Source: an uncultured Parabacteroides sp. (GTDB taxonomy: Bacteria > Bacteroidota > Bacteroidia > Bacteroidales > Tannerellaceae). Taken from it: a stretch of 64,000 bases of DNA. The notes beneath the pieces were generated by a model. That model did no database searches. It worked only from the letters and a program-made list of their open reading frames with translations, and was not told where the DNA came from. The position numbers were made by a program, and so were the translations under genes. Each line of letters starts with the position of its first letter. Within the stretch, counting starts at the first letter, position 1. Location of the stretch: NCBI GenBank assembly GCA_900541965.1, contig UQLN01000001.1, positions 1 through 64,000 of the forward strand, in the 5' to 3' direction. Shown here in pieces: positions 17,439-25,984 of the stretch.

Positions 17439-18607
17439 TTTACATTCTTTCGTAATAAATTCATAAAACGCTGTCTCAGCAAACGCCGGGTACGTACTGC
17501 ATCTTGTCGCATTTTATTTTCCAGACGTTTTAACTCTTTTTCCGATTTTCCATTTCCTTGCATAGCAGCTATAGCATCATAAGGTAACCCGTCAACATAA
17601 TGCAGGAAGAGTAATTTCGTTTTATCTTCAATATCCTTAGTCAATTGTGAATACCAGGGTTCGACTTTATCCCAAAGCACGACAGTCAACATACGGCTTA
17701 CTTCCTCTTCATTCTCCATATCGATATCCTCCATAAAACCCGTTAATACCCGGCAATCATATCCAGGGTCTTCTTCAAGAAGCAGAAACCCGGCATCCAG
17801 TACCCCACCCGGAATATCCAGCAGAACTTCAGAGCTGCTGTTTTTTCGTATCGACTCCTTCATTTTATTCAAACAGACACGGGCTATATAATTCCGAAAA
17901 TGATAAGCACTCTCAAAGTCAGGTATCTCCCCTTCCGTTATCTTTTTTCTTAAGAATAAAGTGGCATCACTCCAAGTGTCCTGTATTATCTCCCTTCTAT
18001 ATTGTATTGACACATATTGTCCGGATGTGACAAGTCCTGTCAATCTCTTAACTGTCTGATAAAGAACATCCCAAAATTCCGTATCATCCTTCTTCAGCCG
18101 GACGAACAGCTCATCTTTCCCTATCGGAAAACAAGAATAGCAAGACTGACGGCATAAATCCTCCAAATCGGAAGGCATGCAAGCAGAGGCGATAAAAAGC
18201 AATTCCTTTTCATAAAGCTCTCCATCCAACATCTTCGATAATTTAAAAGCCAATGTCTGCGGAGGAACAGCCAAATCCTTATCAATCGTCGTACCTTTCC
18301 AGTCTTCCTGCAAACGCCCGGTTATCCGCTTCTTCATAGCAAACAGGAACCGACGGAAAAAATAATTCTTTTTCTCCCGTCTGACGAAATCACCATATGC
18401 AATCCGGGCATAAAATAAACGTAAAAGTTCTTTCCGCCATTTGCGAAAGCAATCCGGATTTCCTCCCCAAAAATCATCCGGCAACCTGGCCAAAGGCAAT
18501 ATCATTTCAATACCCTCCTCTACAGAAGACAATACCCCCAATTCAACAAGCCTGTATGCTTCACATTCCTTACGGACCAATTCCGCTATGATATCCCGTT
18601 TATCCAT
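17435..18607 (-). CDS. Long sigma-70-family-like protein with N-terminal extension
   Basis: 390 residues, about twice the length of an ordinary ECF sigma factor. Residues about 170-258 look like region 2 (REIIQDTWSDATLFLRKKI, then FRNYIARVCLNKMKESIRK). Residues about 315-385 look like region 4 (KLLFLHYVDGLPYDAIAAM with a helix-turn-helix and basic tail). The first 160 residues are an unrecognised helical extension. Overlap with a ZAS-type anti-sigma gene supports the assignment. It presumably directs transcription of this operon, but no target promoter could be identified. Confidence 0.65.
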   Translation of the reverse strand: MDKRDIIAELVRKECEAYRLVELGVLSSVEEGIEMILPLARLPDDFWGGNPDCFRKWRKELLRLFYARIAYGDFVRREKKNYFFRRFLFAMKKRITGRLQEDWKGTTIDKDLAVPPQTLAFKLSKMLDGELYEKELLFIASACMPSDLEDLCRQSCYSCFPIGKDELFVRLKKDDTEFWDVLYQTVKRLTGLVTSGQYVSIQYRREIIQDTWSDATLFLRKKITEGEIPDFESAYHFRNYIARVCLNKMKESIRKNSSSEVLLDIPGGVLDAGFLLLEEDPGYDCRVLTGFMEDIDMENEEEVSRMLTVVLWDKVEPWYSQLTKDIEDKTKLLFLHYVDGLPYDAIAAMQGNGKSEKELKRLENKMRQDAVRTRRLLRQRFMNLLRKNVK

Positions 18608-18609
18608 TA

Positions 18610-19476
18610 CTAAAAGAATATGCCGGCAGCACCGTTTACTTCAAAAAACGAAAAAGCGACCGCATTAATACCTACTGAAATCCCCAACCGTTTATAACGG
18701 TAAATCAATCCAAGTTCTGCCTCTACGCCTTCGGCACTATAGCGGGTATTAACCGCCCACAATTCACCAGACGGCTTATCTGTAATATAATCAAACGTTT
18801 GTGCATGCCATATCAAACGGCGGAATCCATATCCAGCCCCGACATACAGATACAAAAATGGCCAAGGGCGGTATAAGGCACCAGCAGTTATACCCAACCG
18901 ACTTCGTTGTGATTCTTTCCCCACGACATAGTAATTACCGGCTTTTTCATAATCAAAAACACCGGAAGTATTACAAGTATAAGGAGCATCCACAAACGAA
19001 AAATCAGTTTTTCCTCTTATATATCCTCCCCAACGAGCTACGATTCCATACATTAATCCGAAATAAGAAGAGCCGGAAACATTATACATCAATAGATTTT
19101 CAACTTTAGACTTTTTTTTCAATACATCACCACGGATTTCGAACACAACCTCACCATTGAGACTTCCCCACTCATCCATTGCCTGCCAAATCACAGACTT
19201 CATTCCTTCCGTTTCCACCCTGCCTATATCCCCTTGTACCCGGACCAAAGGACCGACAAAATTGGCGCCTCCATCCGTACTTACATACAAATCCAACATA
19301 ACATAAGAATCATAGGACAGGCGGTCTAATGTATAATGGACTTGTATTGTCCGTCCGAACTGTTCGAAATGGACATCGCTTATACGTTGGGCAAAAACAG
19401 ATGGTATTACCCCATAAAAGAGTAATATACCCAAGCAGATACGCAACCATACCTTAGACTGAAATTTTTCTTTCAT
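18610..19476 (-). CDS. Exported protein with Bacteroidetes beta-sandwich domain and barrel-like tail
   Basis: 288 residues with a signal peptide (about 1-29, ending VFAQ). Residues about 30-130 look like a beta-sandwich (VHYTLDRLSYDSYVMLDLYV, then GDIGRVETEGMKSVIWQ), a motif seen in Bacteroidetes surface proteins. Residues about 140-288 alternate in hydrophobicity like short outer membrane beta strands and end in Phe-Phe, as barrel proteins do. Function unknown. It lies two bases from the sigma-like and kelch gene boundaries, in the middle of the operon. Confidence 0.6.
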   Translation of the reverse strand: MKEKFQSKVWLRICLGILLFYGVIPSVFAQRISDVHFEQFGRTIQVHYTLDRLSYDSYVMLDLYVSTDGGANFVGPLVRVQGDIGRVETEGMKSVIWQAMDEWGSLNGEVVFEIRGDVLKKKSKVENLLMYNVSGSSYFGLMYGIVARWGGYIRGKTDFSFVDAPYTCNTSGVFDYEKAGNYYVVGKESQRSRLGITAGALYRPWPFLYLYVGAGYGFRRLIWHAQTFDYITDKPSGELWAVNTRYSAEGVEAELGLIYRYKRLGISVGINAVAFSFFEVNGAAGIFF

Positions 19477-19478
19477 GT

Positions 19479-20798
19479 TTATTTATCTTGTTCCGGCTGA
19501 TATGACCATAATCCAGTTCCTTTCCCTCCCACATAACCGATATTATCCACTTGAAAAGATAAAGTAAAATAACCGGGAAAAGTAGCCGAAGAAAAAGTCG
19601 AACGAGGTTCCCACGTATCCTTATCCATAGAATAGCACCAAAAATCATTTATAGTGACTAAGAAGTTACCACCAGCACTTATTTCCCCATACCCTGCATA
19701 CAAATTACCATCGACAATAAACCCTACAGGATCCCATCTCCCCGCATCGGGAAAATCCGCACATCTGAACCAACTGTCGTCACTTGCCCTGTATTCCCAT
19801 AAATAATTTGACAAGGGAGGTTCCATACCGCCCATAAAAATCCCGCCAAACATAAACACCCGGTTGTAAGCTGTTACTACCAATGTACGCGCGACAGACT
19901 TTCCTGGGAAATCGGACATTCTTGCCCATGTGTTCGAAAGCGGATCATAGGCAAAAACAGTTGCCCTGTCGGAAATAGTCGACACATATCCTTTTCCTTG
20001 GCAACTGAAAACAGCCATCACTGAATAATCTTTTTTCGGAAAATCACAAACCCGCTTCCATTCCTCTGTTTCCGTATCATATTCCCAAAAATCCAATTGA
20101 CAATAATTAATCCCGCTTTTATTGATTTCTCCCAGCCCGACATACAACTTGGTACCAATAGAAAACATAACCGGCTCAATACGTATGCCACCGGGATAAT
20201 CGCTTATTTTCGTCCACCTATTTAAAGAAGGAGTATATTTCCAAATGGTAAAATCTCCTGTGTCATAATTATCCTTTACTACAATCCCGCGGATATACAC
20301 ATCCTGTCCTATTACGACTGCATCATAAAAACCATCGTTTTCTTCCGGAAACTCACATACCTTCGCCCATCCCCGGTCGCTTGTCAGAGACAGCGTTGTA
20401 AATTGAAATGTATCGGAATACCCTTTTTCATCCAGGGTCTCAACATATATCCGGCAATAATAATCTGTGGAAGGCAACAAACTCGTCAAACGGACTTCTA
20501 TCGTATCATTTGTATATTCTGAAGATAGAGGGATACCACTTGCAACCTCCGGCAATTCCTTTTCTCTGCTATAACAAAATACGATTTTGGAGGGCTTTGT
20601 ACCTTCCCTCCCCTTTATCCGGAGTTTTAAAACAGCGTGCCAGGAATAAACTTGTTCGACTCCGATAATTTCCATTTCCGGCAATAATTCCTTCGACGAA
20701 GTATTATATTCAGGGATATCCGGGTCCAACATTGCACATGCAGAGACAAAAAAAAGGAAGAGACATAAACCTATTTTTAAATATTTAGTAGCTATCAT
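19479..20798 (-). CDS. Kelch-repeat lipoprotein with fibronectin-like domain
   Basis: 439 residues. The signal peptide ends in lipobox VSAC (Cys21). A fibronectin type III-like domain (about 40-132; SLLPSTDYYCRIYVET) precedes a kelch/galactose-oxidase-type propeller (about 135-435). The propeller has repeated blades with W-K-x-x-D/E-F-P motifs such as RWTKISDYPGG, EWKRVCDFPKK, TWARMSDFPGK and SWFRCADFPDA. Such propellers bind proteins or glycans. It is the first gene of the seven-gene minus-strand operon, probably an outer-surface sensor or binder. Confidence 0.8.
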   Translation of the reverse strand: MIATKYLKIGLCLFLFFVSACAMLDPDIPEYNTSSKELLPEMEIIGVEQVYSWHAVLKLRIKGREGTKPSKIVFCYSREKELPEVASGIPLSSEYTNDTIEVRLTSLLPSTDYYCRIYVETLDEKGYSDTFQFTTLSLTSDRGWAKVCEFPEENDGFYDAVVIGQDVYIRGIVVKDNYDTGDFTIWKYTPSLNRWTKISDYPGGIRIEPVMFSIGTKLYVGLGEINKSGINYCQLDFWEYDTETEEWKRVCDFPKKDYSVMAVFSCQGKGYVSTISDRATVFAYDPLSNTWARMSDFPGKSVARTLVVTAYNRVFMFGGIFMGGMEPPLSNYLWEYRASDDSWFRCADFPDAGRWDPVGFIVDGNLYAGYGEISAGGNFLVTINDFWCYSMDKDTWEPRSTFSSATFPGYFTLSFQVDNIGYVGGKGTGLWSYQPEQDK

Positions 20799-20942
20799 TA
20801 TTTGTTTCCGGATTATAATTGCAAAAATAAGCTAATTAGCTGATGTGTACAACTAAATACTTCTTTATGGAATTTTATATTCTATCCAATTATCCATCAT
20901 AACCTTCATACCAAACATAAAACACTATATATAAATAAATTA

Positions 20943-20978
20943 CGGTTATGATAGTATAAAAAACAACTATCATAACCG
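20943..20978. repeat. 13-bp perfect inverted repeat CGGTTATGATAGT
   Basis: Arms 20943-20955 and 20966-20978 are perfect reverse complements around the ten-base loop ATAAAAAACA. It lies 43 bases downstream of the VapE stop and could end that transcript, though no T tract follows on the minus strand. The arms contain TTATGATAG, repeated elsewhere on both sides of the VapE/HU pair (20894-20902, 20987-20995, 23746-23762). The 222-base gap 20799-21020 holds no gene. Confidence 0.7.
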
Positions 20979-21020
20979 CCATCACACCATCATAACATAT
21001 CATGCACAAACAGCTATTTA

Positions 21021-23117
21021 TCAACCTGTTAACTCTTCTACATAATAACAAGTACCACGTGTTATCCGCTTATTCGGCACCTTATTTCGCTTTAAAAGCT
21101 TGCCAAAATTGAGTATCATAGTCTTTGTTACAACAAATCCCGGTTGTTTTTCAGCGATTTTGTCCAATATCTCTGAAGCCAGAAGCGGTTTTACCGTATC
21201 CGGTTCCTCCGGTATGGTAAAATAACGCAGGAATAATTCTTCTTCGGCCGGAACCTGTTGAAACGGTTGGTTATTTTGTATAATAAGCGCCTCTTCTTCA
21301 TGTGTAAACCAGAAACGTTCTCCCCTCCTCAATAACTCTTTCGCCTGAGCATATAATTGTTCGTAATTTACAGGTTGCAGATAATCGATTGTTCCCTCTA
21401 CCTCCACACAGATAAAACGACGGCTTCCGGTAGGGTCCGTCAATAAATCAAAGTTATTGCTAGTAGCTATAAAAGTAGCATAACGCCGCAGGTTACGGCT
21501 CGCACTCTGGTAAGGCAGACGAGTATTGACCACGGCTTTCTGCAAAACATGTTTCAAAAAACTTTGATGCGACTTCTTTACCGAATCAAACTCATCAATA
21601 TTAATCAACGCATACCGATGTAAAGCAAGTTCAGCCTCCCTACGGTTGCTGAAATCTATACTATCTGTATAATAAGACCTTAGTTCCGGAGGTAATACGT
21701 TCAGGCAGAAAGTCGACTTGCCACATCCCTGGTCACCGACCAACAAAGGCGTTGTACTATTTCCATGTTCCCTATCCAGTTCCATCCAATGCGCCACCAT
21801 GCTCAGAAACCAGCGAAAAAACAAATCCGTCCAAACCGGATTACTGCAAGGCACGCGTTTCGCCAAAGCCCGGATATAATCTTTGCCATCCCAGACCGGC
21901 AAGCTCTTCATAAAATGAAGAATCGGATGATATAAAGGAATACGATTGGAGTGCACATACCGGTCGATGTCTTTATCCCAGACATTCAGCCCCTCATGTT
22001 GTGCTTCCAAGCAAATCGAATTTCTTACTTTTTGTGTATAAGGCTGGTAAGTAAACTGAATAAGAGACCTATCCAAATATTCAATATCTCCACTCATTTC
22101 ATTCTGCCGGAAATAATAACGCCTTTCCATGAATTCATCCATTTGCAAGGCCAGATGCATAGCAGGAGGAATAACCTGTGCAAGGTTCCCTTTGTCCTGC
22201 ATCGTTTTCAAACCGTAAGCCGTACGAAAAGTCATACGGATATCCGTTTCATACTTTTTCAATGCATCATATCTGAGTGTCCAGCCAGTCGCTTCTTCTT
22301 CAGGTATTCCAATACGGCAACAAGCCTGCGCCAATTCTATAAACAGAAACTGAATATCCTTTTCCGCCTTTTGGGAAAAAGAGCGAAATAAATTCAATAA
22401 CACAATGCTATACAGTGTGGCAATCTGTTTATTCCTATCCAATCCCGGCACCAAACGTCCCAAAGAATCTTCCGGCGGATTCTGCACAATACGCAAATCA
22501 CCACCATCAGGCATCTGTAAGGGTTGTTCCAGACGTATCGCTACCGCATCAGGATTATAATAAGCTTCCGGATCATAGCTCAAGCGGCAGCCACGTGACA
22601 AAAGAGGTTCCTTCAATGCGATGATACTTCCCAATTGAGGTTGGTAATGCCTCACTGCCAACTGGTAAGCGGCAGCATGAAACAGTTTCGCCTTTTCTTC
22701 CTTCTGCGGTAAAGTTCCGTCCGGCAAAGTAAACGGAACGATAATTTTCACCGACCTGCCACTCAACCCGATAAAAGTCAACAACGTTTGTGGCAACACG
22801 GCAGCCTCCCTGCGAATTGCTTCCGCCTCCTTCATATCGGACAGACCGTTCACTTCAAGCAACACATATCCACTATAACGACTCCACTGAACCTGCCCCT
22901 CCCACCTTCGAAAAGTAGATGCGAATATCCAAACGGGAAGTTTATCTACAGCAGGAATAGTCCCCGGCAAAAAAGTCCGGTTCAACCCTTCACGGACCGG
23001 GAGCACCTGCCTGCCGGCCTTTTCACTCTTCAGCACATCCATTACAAATGTAATATCACGGGAATAAACACGTAAAATATTCTTCTGATACCGGTAACCT
23101 GCCACCTTCATTCCCAT
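21021..23117 (-). CDS. VapE-like primase/helicase with BT4734-type N-terminal domain
   Basis: 698 residues. A BT4734/BF3469-type domain (about 50-200) precedes a helical linker and a VapE P-loop domain (about 400-620). The Walker A is GDQGCGKS (461-468) and the Walker B is YALINIDEFD (502-511), followed by the sensor-like ATSNN. VapE-type proteins act at replication origins of phages, plasmids and islands, and stand-alone copies are common in Bacteroides. It overlaps the HU-HIG gene by ten bases. Whether it still serves a mobile element is unknown. Confidence 0.85.
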   Translation of the reverse strand: MGMKVAGYRYQKNILRVYSRDITFVMDVLKSEKAGRQVLPVREGLNRTFLPGTIPAVDKLPVWIFASTFRRWEGQVQWSRYSGYVLLEVNGLSDMKEAEAIRREAAVLPQTLLTFIGLSGRSVKIIVPFTLPDGTLPQKEEKAKLFHAAAYQLAVRHYQPQLGSIIALKEPLLSRGCRLSYDPEAYYNPDAVAIRLEQPLQMPDGGDLRIVQNPPEDSLGRLVPGLDRNKQIATLYSIVLLNLFRSFSQKAEKDIQFLFIELAQACCRIGIPEEEATGWTLRYDALKKYETDIRMTFRTAYGLKTMQDKGNLAQVIPPAMHLALQMDEFMERRYYFRQNEMSGDIEYLDRSLIQFTYQPYTQKVRNSICLEAQHEGLNVWDKDIDRYVHSNRIPLYHPILHFMKSLPVWDGKDYIRALAKRVPCSNPVWTDLFFRWFLSMVAHWMELDREHGNSTTPLLVGDQGCGKSTFCLNVLPPELRSYYTDSIDFSNRREAELALHRYALINIDEFDSVKKSHQSFLKHVLQKAVVNTRLPYQSASRNLRRYATFIATSNNFDLLTDPTGSRRFICVEVEGTIDYLQPVNYEQLYAQAKELLRRGERFWFTHEEEALIIQNNQPFQQVPAEEELFLRYFTIPEEPDTVKPLLASEILDKIAEKQPGFVVTKTMILNFGKLLKRNKVPNKRITRGTCYYVEELTG

Positions 23118-23497
23118 GGTTTCCTTTCAAATTTAATAAAACGCATCGATTTTCTTGCATCCGGAGACATTCTGAAACAGATACGCCGTGCTTTCACCCG
23201 ATGTGGCGTACACTCTTTCGGATCCTCATACCCTTCACTTCCTGCCGACAGGTAAAAATCCCCCAAGTCTTTCATCTCTACCGAATAACCATCTTCCAAC
23301 TTTTCCCGGATCATACTCCCTAACTCACATACTGCCGCCAGCACGTCACCGCGACTTAAAGAACAACGATCCGCCACCAAATTTGCCAGTTTACCGGTTG
23401 AAATCCGCCCGCAGGTTACCGGAACTCCATAATAGCGAACTTTTTCTTCCGTTCTTGTCTTATCCAATTTCTCACGAACTACATAGTAATGTGCCAT
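23108..23497 (-). CDS. HU-HIG family DNA-binding protein
   Basis: 129 residues of the Bacteroidetes-specific HU-like type: YYVVREKLDKTR at the start, RISTGKLANLVADRCSLSRGDVLAAVCELGSMI in the helical part and a beta arm near residues 70-95. The C-terminus is basic (PHRVKARRICFRMSPDARKS). Such proteins bend or wrap DNA, or bind glycan-type ligands in some copies; a DNA role is favoured because it is co-transcribed with VapE. A full TTTG-N20-TATATTTG promoter lies upstream at 23641-23672. Confidence 0.85.
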   Translation of the reverse strand: MAHYYVVREKLDKTRTEEKVRYYGVPVTCGRISTGKLANLVADRCSLSRGDVLAAVCELGSMIREKLEDGYSVEMKDLGDFYLSAGSEGYEDPKECTPHRVKARRICFRMSPDARKSMRFIKFERKPWE

Positions 23498-23586
23498 AAA
23501 TAGTATAGTTTTTTACATTAAATAGCGATATATCCACTAAAAGATGCCCATTTTCACCCAGTTTACACCCGGATTTAAACGATATT

Positions 23587-23623
23587 GACACCCGGGGGTA
23601 CATAGGTACGAGACCCGGGTGTC
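23587..23623. promoter_or_regulatory. GACACCCGGG inverted repeat before the HU-HIG gene
   Basis: GACACCCGGG (23587-23596) and CCCGGGTGTC (23614-23623) are perfect inverted arms, 17 bases apart. A third partial copy, ACACCCGG, lies at 23563-23570. They fall between the predicted promoter (23641-23672) and the gene, so near +10 to +45 of the transcript. The GC-rich arms stand out in very AT-rich DNA. Operator or 5' leader hairpin are both possible. Confidence 0.65.
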
Positions 23624-23640
23624 GAACATTTTTTGTCTTA

Positions 23641-23672
23641 CAAATATAAACAATATATACATATAAAGCAAA
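23641..23672 (-). promoter_or_regulatory. Promoter of the HU-HIG/VapE operon (TTTG-N20-TATATTTG)
   Basis: On the minus strand, TTTG (23669-23672) and TATATTTG (23641-23648) are 20 bases apart, matching the Bacteroidetes -33/-7 arrangement. Confidence 0.7.
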
Positions 23673-23697
23673 GATTATCAATAGTTTTATAAAAATA

Positions 23698-24155
23698 ATC
23701 CCTATTATTTTTGTATTCTTTTCATCTATTATCGGAATAGATTCATTATGATAGTATGATGGTTACTTATGAGAGTTATATTTCAATCAATCATACATAT
23801 AAACAATTAATATACAAATAGTTTATATAAATAATGATAGTATGATAGTATAAATCAAATAAAATATTTTGAATATAATTCAACATTGGATACGCCAGAT
23901 ATAAGAAATATCAAAAAACGAAGACTTAATATATATCAAGTTTTTTTCAATAAATACCCTATATTTTTGTCACATTCATACTTATTCAAACAAGTATAGG
24001 TAAAGTTATGATAAGACCGGAGAATGTTGACCTCACAATAATATACCCAAATGAGTATTATAAAAAACATTCATCCCATAACTATAATAGAAAATCATAT
24101 GTAAACAAAAATGCATAATATGATCAGTATATAACAATCTAATTGAAAACAAAAC
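23698..24155. other. Gene-free AT-rich region with iteron-like repeats
   Basis: No coding frame worth calling is present. It holds tandem eight-base units: TATGATAG/TATGATGG at 23746-23762 and AATGATAG-TATGATAG at 23833-23848. A further TTATGATAA is near 24007. Two + strand TATTTTTG -7-like elements occur (23706-23713 and 23962-23969). It separates the VapE/HU module from the AAA+ module. Confidence 0.6.
23962..23969 (+). promoter_or_regulatory. -7 element TATTTTTG, possible island promoter
   Basis: A TAnnTTTG match 186 bases before the first gene of the AAA+ module. The DNA is AT-rich, so chance matches are likely. Confidence 0.35.
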
Positions 24156-24578
24156 ATGAATGTAGAACAAATAACTCTTGAATTCATTAGTCCGAGTAAA
24201 CTGAATGAATTGACAAATGGAGAAAATGTAACTAAAACGGTATGGTCTTATGCAGGTGCCGAGAATAGCACGCTGATTTTAGACACAAAAAATTGGACAA
24301 TCTTATGTGAAGCCAACAATGTTTGCGAATCAATTGCAAACTGGTTAGTGAATGAATCTTCATCCGTCATGAAAATCGAAACAGCGGAAGATACCACAGA
24401 AGGATTTAAAAAGCTCGACTACACGTTTGCTGTTTCCATGATTGGCCAATTGTGTGATGCAAAAAATCTTATAATGTACCTGCAATCATTACAGCAAGTA
24501 TTTAATGTTGGAATGAAACAAAATAATTCCTCTCTCAATTTATCTCAGAAAAACAATAATGAACAGTTAAACAAATAA
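24156..24578 (+). CDS. Unknown protein, first gene of the AAA+/zinc-ribbon module
   Basis: 140 residues with no signal peptide or membrane helix; not recognised. The sequence is acidic-neutral with mixed alpha/beta character, and the C-terminal 20 residues are rich in Asn, Gln and Ser. A long leader of about 180 bases precedes it if the 23962 promoter element is real. It is 11 bases upstream of the next unknown gene, so the two are co-expressed. The AT-rich codon use matches the rest of the island and differs from the flanking housekeeping genes. Confidence 0.7.
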   Translation: MNVEQITLEFISPSKLNELTNGENVTKTVWSYAGAENSTLILDTKNWTILCEANNVCESIANWLVNESSSVMKIETAEDTTEGFKKLDYTFAVSMIGQLCDAKNLIMYLQSLQQVFNVGMKQNNSSLNLSQKNNNEQLNK

Positions 24579-24589
24579 TAATAAAAACC

Positions 24590-25369
24590 ATGGCAATACA
24601 AACTCAAACAAATTTACAACTACGCAAAAAAGGGCTTGATGATGTTTTCCATCGTACGATTATTGCTCTTGAACGATTAGAGCTATTCCTGATGATGACA
24701 GCAAACGATAATAAACAAGTGACTATCAATCAAACAGCAATAAGGACTTCTCGTGATTTACATGATGATGAAAAAAATCCTCCCAGCAAAGACTCTTTTT
24801 TCGGAGAAGTACAACTTCAAACTTCAGCACTTTTCTTCCAAACAGAATTCGATGATAAAGAGGTTTTCTCTAAAGCTGTTCAATATTTCCTAAATGACCT
24901 TTTAGAATGGTATGGAGGTAGATCATTGGATATACCTTATGATGAAGTTGAAAAATTCTTTATTCCAATCATGGTATCATTAAATAGACAGGCAACAAGT
25001 GTCATTGACATTATGCAAGCCGTTTCAAACTATGTTGGGGAAATCAAAAGTATTGAGTCCTTATCCCATGAAGAAAAAGAAAAAGCTGTTATGGAAGGAT
25101 TCAAAGCATTTATGCTTGCAGACCATAAAACTCAGGAAGAAAACCAGGCTTTTGAAAAATCAGGAGAAGAAATTGTTTTCACGTCTCACAAGCGAGGCGA
25201 GGCCATAGATGGATATAAAAGACTGTATCTGGCATTCATAGAAACATATGATGAACCAAACCCTGCAAAATTGTTAGTGACAGCTGTCACGAATTATTTG
25301 CCGGAAATAGCCAAAATGTGTCCAGATATCACCTTGGAAATAATTGAGACTAAATTTTCGGAGAAATAA
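24590..25369 (+). CDS. Unknown, largely helical cytoplasmic protein
   Basis: 259 residues, no signal peptide or membrane segment, mostly helical by composition, with a charged stretch around 165-205 (SLSHEEKEKAVMEG). No known domain is recognised. It sits between the 140-residue protein and the first zinc-ribbon protein (37-base gap to the latter) and is clearly part of the same transcription unit. A structural or adaptor role for the downstream AAA+ protein is only a guess from position. Confidence 0.7.
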   Translation: MAIQTQTNLQLRKKGLDDVFHRTIIALERLELFLMMTANDNKQVTINQTAIRTSRDLHDDEKNPPSKDSFFGEVQLQTSALFFQTEFDDKEVFSKAVQYFLNDLLEWYGGRSLDIPYDEVEKFFIPIMVSLNRQATSVIDIMQAVSNYVGEIKSIESLSHEEKEKAVMEGFKAFMLADHKTQEENQAFEKSGEEIVFTSHKRGEAIDGYKRLYLAFIETYDEPNPAKLLVTAVTNYLPEIAKMCPDITLEIIETKFSEK

Positions 25370-25406
25370 CAAACTGTTGAAGATATAAAATATAAAAAAT
25401 GAAGTT

Positions 25407-25772
25407 ATGGCACTAAATAGTTTTACGAAAGATAGCATTACATATTTTGAAGTATATATAAGTTGTCCGGTATGTCTCGACCGCGGAAATCAAACACCCC
25501 AAACATATTGGGTACATCACAACAATAATTGTAACGGTGATATATACATGGGCGAAAATGCTTATTACTATTGTAAAAAATGCGGAGCGACCCAACATGT
25601 TATGAAATGGAAATACGGTTGCCCCAATCATTCCTCCGGCGACACCTATGAATACCTTGAAGCCTCACCTGCTGCATTAGCTCAAGCAGTCTCTACTGCA
25701 GGTCAAATGGTGCAGTCAACAGGTATTGCATGGCTTCAAACATTTCTTGTCAACATGCAGAAAGGATATTAA
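25407..25772 (+). CDS. Zinc-ribbon-type small protein, paralogue A
   Basis: 121 residues. Two Cys pairs, CPVC (20-23) and CKKC (56-59), plus Cys42 in CNG and Cys72, form a probable zinc ribbon. The tail (about 85-121) is a helix with AQAVSTAGQMVQSTG. It is paralogous to the protein at 28040: both share CPxCxxRG, a YW pair, CNG, a CxxCG pair, a further Cys and AQA(V/I)STA in the tail. The two paralogues flank the Cdc48-like gene, suggesting they bind or recruit for it. Function unknown. Confidence 0.75.
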   Translation: MALNSFTKDSITYFEVYISCPVCLDRGNQTPQTYWVHHNNNCNGDIYMGENAYYYCKKCGATQHVMKWKYGCPNHSSGDTYEYLEASPAALAQAVSTAGQMVQSTGIAWLQTFLVNMQKGY

Positions 25773-25780
25773 TGCTATAG

Positions 25781-25832
25781 TCCTTAAATTCAAGGATGCT
25801 GAATAGAATAATCTGTATCCTTGAATTTAGGA
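25781..25832. terminator. Large imperfect hairpin after paralogue A
   Basis: TCCTTAAATTCAAGGAT (25781-25797) pairs with ATCCTTGAATTTAGGA (25817-25832) with one bulged base. It lies eight bases past the stop at 25772. No T run follows, so it may be a processing or attenuation hairpin, not a classical terminator. Confidence 0.5.
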
Positions 25833-25925
25833 TGTTTGTAAATTCCCCATTACAAATTTTAGAGTTCATTAAAATGATAATAAAATGATTTTATAGCATT
25901 CAAAACATAAACATCTTATTCCTGC

Positions 25926-25954
25926 ATGTTGAACAAATACGTATTACTCAACAT
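25926..25954. promoter_or_regulatory. Inverted repeat ATGTTGA/TCAACAT before the AAA+ gene
   Basis: Perfect seven-base arms (25926-25932, 25948-25954) lie 15 bases apart, ending 30 bases before the start codon at 25985. It could be an operator for the AAA+ gene; no -7 consensus element was found next to it. Confidence 0.4.
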
Positions 25955-25984
25955 ATCCGAAAAACTATTATAAATGAATATATT

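Noticed and set aside
23587..23623. CRISPR-like repeat
   Set aside because: Only one inverted pair and one partial copy exist; there is no regular repeat-spacer spacing and no cas genes are present anywhere in the window.
25797..25892. Short frame of about 30 codons in the gap before the AAA+ gene, considered as a second precursor peptide
   Set aside because: It runs through the hairpin at 25781-25832, has only one Cys, no leader-like part, and no enzyme directly follows.
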